A stretch of 15,684 nt of DNA. It comes from JADZGC01 sp964391595 (GTDB taxonomy: Bacteria; Patescibacteriota; Saccharimonadia; CAILAD01; GCA-016700035). How positions within the stretch are numbered: position 1 is the first letter of the stretch; each line of letters opens with the position of its first letter. Below, in pieces: positions 1 through 5,545 of this stretch. The notes under the pieces were generated by a model that had not been told where the DNA came from, did not search any database, and saw nothing but the letters and a program-made list of their open reading frames with translations. Where the stretch lies: positions 1 to 15,684 of the forward strand of contig CAYMMM010000019.1 in NCBI GenBank assembly GCA_964391595.1, read 5' to 3'. Made by a program: the position numbers and the translations under genes.

Positions 1-750
1 GAGCAACATCGCCAAGATTCTGGTGAATTTCTGGAGATCCTGAATGCGATGCGGGCTGGTGACGTCCGCCGTAGTCATGCAGAAACTTTGATGGAACGGC
101 AATATGCTGAGTTGGGCTACGGCACGGATGTCACCGAGCTGCACACAGTCAATGTCGACGTAGATCGACTGAATACAGCAAAGCTTGCTGAGCTGGAGAG
201 CGAGTCGCGAGTGTTTACGGCAGTTACGACCGGCTCGGCGCAATATCTCGAAACATTACGTCGTTCATGTCTTGCGCAAGAAGAACTTGAGCTTAAGGTC
301 GGCGCATTGGTGATGTGCATCCGCAATAGCCAGGATAAAAAATACGTTAATGGCTCGCTGGGTACTGTTGTAGGTTTTGATGAAGGCTCAAAGTGGCCAG
401 AAGTACGACTACATAGCGGCAAGACGGTCGTAGTCGGACCTGACACTTGGGAGTTGCGAGACGGGAGTACTTTACGCGCGTCTTTGGCACAGATTCCATT
501 GCGTCTCGCCTGGGCGATCACCGTGCACAAGAGTCAAGGCATGACCTTGGATGCGGCGCGCATAGATCTAAGAAGGGCATTTGTCGAAGGGATGGGGTAT
601 GTTGCTCTTTCGCGAGTACGGTCACTTGATGCGCTCAGTCTGACCGGGATCAACCAGATGGCTCTGAAAGTTAGTCCAGAGGCGCTTCGTATTGATAGTG
701 ACTTGCGCGCCGCATCCTCGCGAGCAATGGCAGCCTACGCAACGGACTAA
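1..750 (+). CDS. PIF1/RecD-like DNA helicase, C-terminal part (5' end outside window)
   Basis: The reading frame is open from base 1, so the gene starts upstream; about 249 residues are visible. The protein would be an ATP-dependent superfamily 1B 5'-3' DNA helicase. Visible marks are the N-proximal stretch EFLEILNAMRAGDV, typical of PIF1-like enzymes, a beta-rich segment GALVMCIRNSQDKKYVNGS followed by GTVVGFDE (the SH3-like insertion before motif V), then AWAITVHKSQGMTLD (helicase motif V, UvrD_C_2 type) and GYVALSRVRSLDALSL (motif VI with the ATP-sensing arginines). The Walker A and B motifs must lie upstream. It ends with TAA. The next gene is a small membrane protein with its own promoter, so no operon with it is implied. 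PIF1 versus RecD2 cannot be separated from this fragment. Confidence 0.88.
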   Translation, partial: EQHRQDSGEFLEILNAMRAGDVRRSHAETLMERQYAELGYGTDVTELHTVNVDVDRLNTAKLAELESESRVFTAVTTGSAQYLETLRRSCLAQEELELKVGALVMCIRNSQDKKYVNGSLGTVVGFDEGSKWPEVRLHSGKTVVVGPDTWELRDGSTLRASLAQIPLRLAWAITVHKSQGMTLDAARIDLRRAFVEGMGYVALSRVRSLDALSLTGINQMALKVSPEALRIDSDLRAASSRAMAAYATD

Positions 751-772
751 TGCGGCCTGTCAATAATGCTCA

Positions 773-781
773 TGCTACAAT
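773..781 (+). promoter_or_regulatory. Extended -10 promoter TGCTACAAT
   Basis: TG at 773-774 plus TACAAT at 776-781 form an extended -10 element. The same nine bases occur before pilM (7831-7839). No good -35 is seen. Transcription would start around 788-790, just ahead of an ATG at 791, suggesting a nearly leaderless message. Confidence 0.5.
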
Positions 782-967
782 ATGAACGATATGCAACGTA
801 TTCATCGGATACCGGGGCTCGTTTTCTGGCCATGCTCACTGGTAGTTCTTTTTTGCTGGTTATTTTTAGTCGCGTGGCTAGTGCTTTACTTCTTTGGTGT
901 GGCAGATGTAGGGACTAATCCGCTTGAAGCAATCCCTCGCATGATGCGTGTTACTCACATGCTCTAG
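782..967 (+). CDS. Small membrane protein, unknown function
   Basis: A 61-residue frame from ATG 782, or 58 residues from the in-frame ATG at 791. I prefer 791 because the -10 box TACAAT abuts 782, so an mRNA started by it would not include the first ATG. The protein has one or two hydrophobic helices in a row (about residues 13-40: VFWPCSLVVLFCWLFLVAWL and on) followed by a short polar tail with NPLEAIPRMM. I do not recognise a family. It sits between the helicase and comEC, and comEC has a separate promoter. The dedicated promoter and strong membrane helix support a real gene, but chance hydrophobic ORFs of this size occur, so confidence is moderate. Confidence 0.45.
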   Translation: MNDMQRIHRIPGLVFWPCSLVVLFCWLFLVAWLVLYFFGVADVGTNPLEAIPRMMRVTHML

Positions 968-990
968 AAAAATAAACTTTACGCTCGTGC

Positions 991-1020
991 TTGTGACGTG
1001 AGCCTCTGCATCTGTACCAT
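991..1020 (+). promoter_or_regulatory. Promoter of comEC, leaderless type
   Basis: TTGTGA (991-996) and TACCAT (1015-1020) are separated by 18 bases. Only six bases (ACAGAC) lie between the -10 box and the comEC ATG at 1027, so transcription should begin at or next to the start codon. No Shine-Dalgarno sequence is present. Confidence 0.55.
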
Positions 1021-1026
1021 ACAGAC

Positions 1027-2448
1027 ATGAAGCGAACGACCTCACTAGTCTGGGGCACGGTAGCATGGTTGGTTGGTTTGGGTTTTGCTGCAACCTATGA
1101 TCTTCACGTACATCTGGCGCTGATTGTTGCTGCGCTGTTCATGGCAGGTATGGGTATTTTGAGGTTGAGGGGACGCATGAAACTTGTGGCGATACTATTA
1201 CTGGGCTTCGTTCTTGGATTGGTGCGCGGTCACATGTATATTGCCGATCAACGCTGGTACGACGTGCAAGATATCGTCGGGCAACACGCTACCATTTCCG
1301 GACGTGTGTCGGATGAGCCTGGGTGGAGCAAAGAAGGATTTTTTGAATTTTATATGAGCGAATTGATCGTGGACGGACGAAATACTCCAGGTACGCTGAA
1401 GGTGAAGTCTCAGGTTGGTAATGTCCTTGAAGGTCAGCACGTAGAAGTAGTGGGGAAGGTTGGGAGAGCATTGGGTAGAGCACCGGCGCAAATTTGGTAT
1501 GCAAAAGTTACGCTGCTCGATCACCATCAACCATATCCGATCAGATTTAAACAAATACTCAGCATGGGCCTTGCTTCTGCATTGTCGCGCGAACAAGCGG
1601 GCTTCGTTCGCGGTTTGCTCTTTGGGAGTCGATCCGGCATATCGTCTGCACTCGAGGCTGATTTACGTGTCGACGGCTTGTCTCACATCATAGCGGTATC
1701 AGGTTATAACCTGACCATCATAGTGGGCGCACTGACTATAATGGTGCGCCGCAAGTCGTTGAATACCTTGCTTATAGTCCTGACTGCAATCGGTCTCTAT
1801 GTCATTATGACTGGTTTTGCAGCCTCTATACTGCGAGCTGCTCTGATGAGTGTGGTTCTACTGGTGTGTAGGTATACGCGTCGGAAAGTCGATTTGCCTG
1901 CAGCTCTCGCCGTGACGGTGTTCGCTATGACGACTTGGTCACCAAGATACCTCCTGCAAGACATAGGGTGGCAGCTGTCGGTATTGGCGCTCGTGGGGGT
2001 GTTGGTAGTTGCGCCCCGCATTGCTGCGCTTCGAGATCGGCAGATTTCTTCATGGAAGCAGATCGTACTCGATATCTTGATCGTATCTCTAGCTGCACAT
2101 CTCGCGACCGCACCACTCATTGCCTACTACTTTGGTACATTCTCGCTGATTGCTCCAATTGCTAATCTGACTATATTGCCCGCTGTACCAGCTTTAATGT
2201 TCGCTGGATTGCTCGCAGCTACGTTTGGGGTGATCAATGCTGAGATTGCTTTTGCGCTGATGTGGCCATTACGCCAGGCTATCATGGTTATCGAACATAT
2301 TATCAGTTGGTTTGCTCGTTGGCCGCTGGCTGAGCTCGTGCCTGGAGACGTGAGCATCGTAGGGGTGTGTTTATCGTATGCAGTCCTGGCATTATTTGCA
2401 GTACTCTATAGCGCAAAATCTCGCAATATCAGATCAAAAATGGTATAG
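1027..2448 (+). CDS. comEC: ComEC/Rec2-type DNA-uptake channel, without nuclease domain
   Basis: ComEC forms the inner-membrane channel that passes single-stranded DNA into the cell during natural transformation. The 473 residues show three N-terminal membrane helices (about 8-66), a soluble OB-like DUF4131 segment (about 80-165) containing ATISGRVSDEPGW, then the Competence domain with the hallmark DGLSHIIAVSGYNLTII at about 216-232 and further helices to about 465. Full-length ComEC proteins of roughly 750 residues carry a metallo-beta-lactamase-like domain at the C-terminus; here the chain ends just after the last helix with a normal TAG stop, so that domain is missing. The ATG at 1027 follows a -10 box by six bases and has no ribosome site. 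In Saccharibacteria ComEC is expected to work with the type IV pilus genes encoded further along. Confidence 0.92.
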   Translation: MKRTTSLVWGTVAWLVGLGFAATYDLHVHLALIVAALFMAGMGILRLRGRMKLVAILLLGFVLGLVRGHMYIADQRWYDVQDIVGQHATISGRVSDEPGWSKEGFFEFYMSELIVDGRNTPGTLKVKSQVGNVLEGQHVEVVGKVGRALGRAPAQIWYAKVTLLDHHQPYPIRFKQILSMGLASALSREQAGFVRGLLFGSRSGISSALEADLRVDGLSHIIAVSGYNLTIIVGALTIMVRRKSLNTLLIVLTAIGLYVIMTGFAASILRAALMSVVLLVCRYTRRKVDLPAALAVTVFAMTTWSPRYLLQDIGWQLSVLALVGVLVVAPRIAALRDRQISSWKQIVLDILIVSLAAHLATAPLIAYYFGTFSLIAPIANLTILPAVPALMFAGLLAATFGVINAEIAFALMWPLRQAIMVIEHIISWFARWPLAELVPGDVSIVGVCLSYAVLALFAVLYSAKSRNIRSKMV

Positions 2449-2449
2449 T
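2441..2449 (+). promoter_or_regulatory. Extended -10 promoter of yebC overlapping the comEC stop
   Basis: TGG-TATAGT reads as an extended -10 element and contains the comEC TAG stop codon (2446-2448). Transcription would start near 2456, giving yebC a leader of about 130 bases with AAGCGCTT at 2520-2527 and a strong ribosome site AGGAGA at 2575-2580. A 7-base complementary pair, CACTTGC (2460-2466) and GCAAGTG (2550-2556), could fold the leader, but may be chance. Confidence 0.45.
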
Positions 2450-2519
2450 CTATCTCAAACACTTGCGGGAAAATGGATCTTTTTGCAGTAAGTAAGGTTC
2501 ATATACCTCAGCATTAATT

Positions 2520-2527
2520 AAGCGCTT
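2520..2527. repeat. Palindrome AAGCGCTT, copy 1 (yebC leader)
   Basis: Perfect 8-bp palindrome in the gap before yebC, 62 bases upstream of the ATG. Two identical copies lie in other intergenic gaps (4922-4929 and 7252-7259). A possible operator; the binding protein is unknown. Confidence 0.4.
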
Positions 2528-2589
2528 TCTTGTAGGAATAGGCTTCTCGGCAAGTGCTTGGAAAAAAATCGGAGAGGAGATAGTTATTT

Positions 2590-3330
2590 ATGAGCGGACA
2601 TAGTAAGTGGCATAGTATCAAGCACAAAAAAGGTGCTGCAGATGCGAAACGCGGAAAGATTTTCACGAAGCTCGGAAATGAGATTGCGATCGCAGCTCGA
2701 AACGGAGCTGATCCCGAGATGAACTTCCGTTTGCGCCTGGCAGTTACCAAAGCCAAGCAGGCAAATATGCCAGCTGCAAACATTGAGCGATCAATCGCTC
2801 GTGGGGCGGGCACTGCAGGTGGGGCTGCCCTTGAAGAGTTGACGTATGAAGGCTACGGCCCGGCTGGTATCGCAGTCATGGTGCAGGCTCTGACAGACAA
2901 TCGTAATCGTACGGCTGCAGATGTGAAGACTGCCTTTTCGAAGCATGGCGGATCGCTGGGTGGTCAAGGAAGCGTTGCGTATATGTTCGAAACTAAGGGC
3001 GCGATCTATTGCAAGGATGAGGCTGACAAAGATGAACTTAGCTTAGTGGCCATCGAGGCTGGTGCGGCAGATATTGATGATTCGGGCGATCAGCTTGTGA
3101 TCTATACAGCCCCACAAAATCTCGAGGCGGTGAAGTCAGCTATCGGAGAAGAAAATGTCGAATCAGCTGATGTCGAACAAATCGCGAGCCAGACAGTTGC
3201 GGTAGAGGATGAGCAGAAAGCTCGCACTATCATGCGCCTGATGGATGCCCTCGAAGAACTCGATGATGTGGCAAATGTGACTGCGAATTTTGACATCCCC
3301 GAAGATGTGCTTGAACGCATTTCTTCATAG
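2590..3330 (+). CDS. yebC: YebC/PmpR family translation or transcription factor
   Basis: The 246-residue length and the opening MSGHSKWHSIKHKKGAADAK are diagnostic of the YebC family, as are NMPAANIERSIARGAG and the Y-E-G-Y-G-P-G segment near residue 90, with the KHGGSLGGQGSV motif at about 118-129. YebC proteins were described as transcriptional regulators and, more recently, as factors that relieve ribosome stalling at proline-rich stretches; which role applies here cannot be read from the sequence. The start is supported by the ribosome site AGGAGA nine bases upstream. It is the conserved first member of the yebC-ruvC-ruvA-ruvB neighbourhood, though here it has its own promoter and leader and is separated from ruvC by two unknown ORFs. 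Confidence 0.97.
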   Translation: MSGHSKWHSIKHKKGAADAKRGKIFTKLGNEIAIAARNGADPEMNFRLRLAVTKAKQANMPAANIERSIARGAGTAGGAALEELTYEGYGPAGIAVMVQALTDNRNRTAADVKTAFSKHGGSLGGQGSVAYMFETKGAIYCKDEADKDELSLVAIEAGAADIDDSGDQLVIYTAPQNLEAVKSAIGEENVESADVEQIASQTVAVEDEQKARTIMRLMDALEELDDVANVTANFDIPEDVLERISS

Positions 3331-3339
3331 CAGTTACGC

Positions 3340-3368
3340 TTGAAATTCTCAAAGATATTCATGATAAT
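3340..3368 (+). promoter_or_regulatory. Sigma70-type promoter before the unknown ORF pair
   Basis: TTGAAA (3340-3345) and GATAAT (3363-3368) lie exactly 17 bases apart just after yebC. Transcription would begin near 3375, giving a leader of about 34 bases before ATG 3409. This is one of the best two-box promoters in the window. Confidence 0.55.
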
Positions 3369-3408
3369 CAGGGCGTTCTATCCGCACCCTAAAACCCGAA
3401 AGTAGATC

Positions 3409-3726
3409 ATGACTGCTCTACTCAGATTGATCACCCCTCAAGAACCGCTGCATGAACAACGGGGCTGGGTCGTACTGACGTACCAGCGACCGGGTCGCAA
3501 GCCTGCCTGTCGAGTCGGATATCAGATCCCATATCGACTCCTTTGCACGCTGGGTTCACGCATCGATCCCGAATCGGTCTGCCTCTACACCCGTAGCAGA
3601 GAAGTCTTCTGTATCAATCAAGCCTTCGTGAGAAAGGTAGCAACCCTGCCAGATAACGCATTGCCAGGCTGGGCTCATGAGCTCGAAAGGGACTGGGCAT
3701 GCTTGGAGCGCCGTGGCCTGATCTGA
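3409..3726 (+). CDS. Hypothetical protein, 105 residues
   Basis: I do not recognise this protein. It is soluble, has no signal peptide or membrane helix, and contains four cysteines (positions about 34, 46, 58, 68) plus one near 97, and a Trp-rich end (GWAHELERDWACLERRGLI). Part of it (QRGWVVLTYQRPGRKPACRV) alternates hydrophobic and polar residues like a small beta-sheet. A well-formed promoter precedes it; a ribosome site is weak (GAAAG at about 3398). It overlaps a second short ORF by 28 bases, and the pair ends in a terminator just before ruvC, so it forms an independent unit inserted between yebC and ruvC. Confidence 0.6.
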   Translation: MTALLRLITPQEPLHEQRGWVVLTYQRPGRKPACRVGYQIPYRLLCTLGSRIDPESVCLYTRSREVFCINQAFVRKVATLPDNALPGWAHELERDWACLERRGLI

Positions 3727-3857
3727 CCAGCGAGGAAGTTGTTGCTCAGTTCGTTGATTACCTCACGCTTTCGGAGCGTCAAGAGATTCTCGACCGAATT
3801 GGCATAACGGTCATCACCCCTCGCCCCCCCCGAATAGGAGGGGCGTTCTTTTATTGA
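3699..3857 (+). CDS. Possible small overlapping gene, 52 residues, unknown function
   Basis: Too short for usual ORF lists. It starts at ATG 3699 inside the previous gene (28-base overlap, different frame) with GAAAGGGA at 3685-3692 as a plausible ribosome site six bases upstream. The predicted chain begins MLGAPWPDLTSEEVVAQF and continues VDYLTLSERQEILDRIGI, which reads like a genuine amphipathic helical protein. Its last codons run through the rho-independent terminator stem (3822-3852) and the TGA (3855-3857) falls after the T-run, so a transcript ended there would have no stop codon. Either the real coding region is this one with read-through, or the helical segment is the frame-shifted tail of the 105-residue protein. 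Coupled translation by overlap is my preferred reading. Confidence 0.4.
   Translation: MLGAPWPDLTSEEVVAQFVDYLTLSERQEILDRIGITVITPRPPRIGGAFFY
3822..3852 (+). terminator. Rho-independent terminator upstream of ruvC
   Basis: CGCCCC (3822-3827) pairs with GGGGCG (3840-3845), with further C-G pairs possible inside, followed by TTCTTTT. It ends the unknown ORF pair and separates it from the ruvC promoter. Confidence 0.75.
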
Positions 3858-3863
3858 AACCGC

Positions 3864-3869
3864 TATACT
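3864..3869 (+). promoter_or_regulatory. -10 box of ruvC, leaderless type
   Basis: TATACT sits six bases (GACAAC) before the ruvC ATG at 3876, so the message should start at the initiation codon. There is no ribosome site, and a terminator immediately upstream rules out read-through as the main source of expression. No convincing -35 is seen. Confidence 0.55.
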
Positions 3870-3875
3870 GACAAC

Positions 3876-4358
3876 ATGATTATTCTCGGCATAGATCCTG
3901 GCACTGCGACAACTGGCTTCGGCGTGATCGAAGTCGATGGGCATACACGTCGTGCGATTGATTATGGTGTGATTTCGACGGATAAGTCACTCGATCATGC
4001 CGAGCGCCTTGCGATACTCTACAAGGATCTGCGGCATATCCTAACCGCACACGCACCTACAATAGCGGGTGTCGAGAAGTTGTATTTCTCGACAAACGTC
4101 ACTACGGCGATGAAAGTGGGGGAAGCGCGCGGTGTAGTTTTGCTGGCGTTGCAACAAGCTGGGGTAGAAATTCATGAATTTACACCCTTGCAGATCAAAC
4201 AGGCTACTACAGGGTACGGTCAGGCGAAGAAGCCTCAAATGCAGCAAATGGTGCAGCGACTTTTAGGGCTTGATTCAATTCCAAAGCCGGACGATGCAGC
4301 TGACGCGCTGGCAATCGCACTCGCGGCAGCACATCGAAAACCATTACAAGCTCAATAA
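3876..4358 (+). CDS. ruvC: Holliday junction resolvase RuvC
   Basis: RuvC is the dimeric endonuclease that cuts Holliday junctions symmetrically after RuvAB branch migration. At 160 residues it has the usual family length. The acidic catalytic residues are visible: Asp7 in GIDPGTATTGFGV, the glutamate in GVEKLYF (about residue 67), and the pair in KPDDAADALAIA (about 137-148). The start at 3876 gives the canonical MIILGIDPGT opening and fits a leaderless promoter. It is separated from ruvAB by an opposite-strand whiB-like unit, unlike the usual contiguous ruvCAB order. A strong hairpin begins five bases after the TAA stop. Confidence 0.97.
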   Translation: MIILGIDPGTATTGFGVIEVDGHTRRAIDYGVISTDKSLDHAERLAILYKDLRHILTAHAPTIAGVEKLYFSTNVTTAMKVGEARGVVLLALQQAGVEIHEFTPLQIKQATTGYGQAKKPQMQQMVQRLLGLDSIPKPDDAADALAIALAAAHRKPLQAQ

Positions 4359-4362
4359 GAAG

Positions 4363-4391
4363 AGCACACTGGCAATCTCTGCCAGTGTGCT
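4363..4391. terminator. 12-bp perfect hairpin between ruvC and the minus-strand small gene
   Basis: AGCACACTGGCA (4363-4374) pairs perfectly with TGCCAGTGTGCT (4380-4391) around a 5-base loop. On the minus strand it is followed by CTTCTTATT, a U-rich tract that suits termination of the whiB unit. On the plus strand no T-run follows, so for ruvC it may act mainly as a stable mRNA 3' end. Confidence 0.7.
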
Positions 4392-4400
4392 AATGGTCGG

Positions 4401-4571
4401 CTATGCGCGCCGAATCGATCTTGTGTACAGGTGATAGTGATGGTGCGCTGTGACGCTCTTCCGTCGATGCTTCATCGCGTATTGCTTGAGCTTCGATTCG
4501 AGCGCCTTGCTGGCGAGTTCACGACGCAAGCTGTCACGGTGGAAGGACTGAGAAAAAACGTGCTGGCGCAT
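4401..4571 (-). CDS. Small very basic protein downstream of whiB, unknown function
   Basis: A 56-residue ORF, below the usual size cutoff. It starts with ATG (4571-4569) only three bases after the stop of the whiB-like gene and ends at TAG (4403-4401), nine bases before the shared hairpin. The sequence opens MRQHVFSQSFHRDSLRRELA, is rich in Arg, Lys and His, and has a histidine cluster HHHYH near residue 43-47 and a basic end RSIRRA. A helical first half (LRRELASKALESKLKQYAM) suggests a nucleic-acid-binding or protein-binding helix. I know no family for it. The tight spacing, clean coding look and terminator placement support a real gene translated together with whiB. Confidence 0.6.
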   Translation of the reverse strand: MRQHVFSQSFHRDSLRRELASKALESKLKQYAMKHRRKSVTAHHHYHLYTRSIRRA

Positions 4572-4574
4572 ATG

Positions 4575-4862
4575 TCAGATGCTGCTCATTACTTTTTCCT
4601 GTACGGCTTGTGCTGCTCGAGCTAGAGCTCGTTGACGGAGGATGCGTCGGCGTTCGCGATCGCTCAAGCCGCCCCAAATACCGAATTTTTCTCCGTTGGC
4701 AAGCGCGTATTCGAGGCAGTCACCACGGACCTCACAGCCCTGACAGACAGCCTTGGCTTCTTTGGTGCTCGCCCCGCGTTCTGGGAAGAATAGATCGGGG
4801 TTTTGTCCTAGGCAGTTTGCAAGTAACTGCCAGGCATCGCCTGTATCATCAAATGAACTCAT
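4575..4862 (-). CDS. WhiB-like iron-sulfur transcriptional regulator
   Basis: WhiB-like (Wbl) proteins bind a [4Fe-4S] cluster through four cysteines and regulate transcription, usually by contacting the principal sigma factor. This 95-residue protein has the full signature: Cys17 (LLANCLGQ), Cys40 and Cys43 (AVCQGC), Cys49 (GDCL), then the turn GIWGG at 61-65 and SDRERRRILRQRALARA as the basic C-terminal region. The early DLFFPERG segment after the first cysteine is also typical. A ribosome site AGGAG lies four bases before ATG 4862. The family was classically regarded as restricted to Actinobacteria and their phages, so its presence suggests descent with or transfer from that group. It sits on the opposite strand between ruvC and ruvA and is followed by a coupled small basic gene. 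Which Wbl subclass it belongs to is not clear. Confidence 0.93.
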   Translation of the reverse strand: MSSFDDTGDAWQLLANCLGQNPDLFFPERGASTKEAKAVCQGCEVRGDCLEYALANGEKFGIWGGLSDRERRRILRQRALARAAQAVQEKVMSSI

Positions 4863-4909
4863 GGAGCTCCTAATCTCGTGTAGGTGCAGGAGGTACGATT
4901 GGTATATTT

Positions 4910-4938
4910 AGCCTACGCCGTAAGCGCTTTGATCTCAA
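4910..4938 (-). promoter_or_regulatory. Candidate promoter of the whiB unit
   Basis: On the minus strand TTGAGA (4938-4933) and TAGGCT (4915-4910) are 17 bases apart. The palindrome AAGCGCTT (4922-4929) lies in the spacer, where a bound protein would block polymerase. The -10 box is poor, so the call is tentative. Confidence 0.35.
4922..4929. repeat. Palindrome AAGCGCTT, copy 2 (whiB-ruvA divergent gap)
   Basis: Second copy of the 8-bp palindrome, in the 115-base divergent gap between whiB and ruvA. It lies within the candidate whiB promoter spacer and 35 bases upstream of the ruvA -10 box, so one bound protein could affect both directions. Confidence 0.42.
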
Positions 4939-4964
4939 GACTGCCGCTTTTGGCTCGCGTTCGG

Positions 4965-4970
4965 TATAAT
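4965..4970 (+). promoter_or_regulatory. -10 box of ruvA-ruvB, leaderless type
   Basis: A consensus TATAAT ends seven bases before ATG 4978. This overlaps the alternative upstream ATG at 4969, which would therefore not be in the transcript, and decides the ruvA start. Confidence 0.6.
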
Positions 4971-4977
4971 GGTAAGG

Positions 4978-5541
4978 ATGTTAGCAATACTGCAGGGTGA
5001 GGTAGTGTTTCGAGGGGGCGAATCAATCGTCCTGATGGTTGGTGGTGTCGGCTATGAAGTGAGCGTCCCCGCGCGAGTATCTGCTGAGCTCGTAGAGGGT
5101 GAGCCAGTACTCCTTCATATAAGTGAGAATATTCGCGAAGACGCCTATGATCTTTTTGGCTATACGACCTATGAGGATAGGCAGCTTCATCAAAAGCTCA
5201 TCAGTGTACAGGGAGTTGGTCCAAAGCTAGCGCACGCTATCGTGTCGCACTATGATGCGGCGAGTTTGCGGGAGGTAATTGATGCTGAAGATCTCGTGCG
5301 GCTCGGGAAAGTGAGTGGGGTGGGGAAGAAAACTGCTCAGAGAATCTTACTTGATCTGAAAGGTAAGCTCATCACCAACGATGCTCCAACAGTGCGTGCC
5401 CAAGCCAGCGACCCTGCTCTTTTGGCACTCCTGCAGCTTGGGTTTTTGCGCGAGCAAGCCGACCAGGCATTGCAGGACATAGACAGCAGCCTCGATACGG
5501 GCGAGCGAGTGCGACAAGCTCTGAAGGGTCTTGGTAGGTGA
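4978..5541 (+). CDS. ruvA: Holliday junction branch migration protein RuvA
   Basis: RuvA binds the four-way junction as a tetramer and loads the RuvB motor. An ATG at 4969 gives 190 residues, but I take ATG 4978 (187 residues): it yields MLAILQGEV, matching the family opening, and the consensus -10 box overlaps the earlier ATG. Visible are the N-terminal OB domain (1-64, with NIREDAYDLFGY), the two helix-hairpin-helix motifs LISVQGVGPKLAHAI (about 76-90) and LGKVSGVGKKTAQRILLDLK (about 111-130), and the C-terminal RuvB-binding domain III after a short linker (about 140-187). It ends in TGA four bases before the preferred ruvB start, so the two are one operon. Confidence 0.96.
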   Translation: MLAILQGEVVFRGGESIVLMVGGVGYEVSVPARVSAELVEGEPVLLHISENIREDAYDLFGYTTYEDRQLHQKLISVQGVGPKLAHAIVSHYDAASLREVIDAEDLVRLGKVSGVGKKTAQRILLDLKGKLITNDAPTVRAQASDPALLALLQLGFLREQADQALQDIDSSLDTGERVRQALKGLGR

Positions 5542-5545
5542 TGTA

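Noticed and set aside
117..530. Minus-strand 137-residue frame opposite the helicase.
   Set aside because: The plus strand has unmistakable helicase motifs V and VI over the same bases.
2460..2556. Riboswitch-like fold in the yebC leader (CACTTGC pairing with GCAAGTG over 83 bases).
   Set aside because: A single 7-bp pairing at this distance is readily due to chance and no known riboswitch core was recognised; kept only as a note in the promoter entry.
3685..3726. Programmed -1 frameshift joining the 105-residue ORF to the following 52-residue frame, with AAAGGGA (3686-3692) as slippery site.
   Set aside because: The heptamer is not in the correct phase with the first ORF (codons there are GAA AGG GAC), and no other slippery heptamer is seen, so coupled re-initiation is simpler.
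4431..4873. Plus-strand frames opposite the whiB unit (4431-4625 and 4610-4873).
   Set aside because: The minus strand carries the full WhiB cysteine signature and a coupled small gene; the plus frames have no family features.
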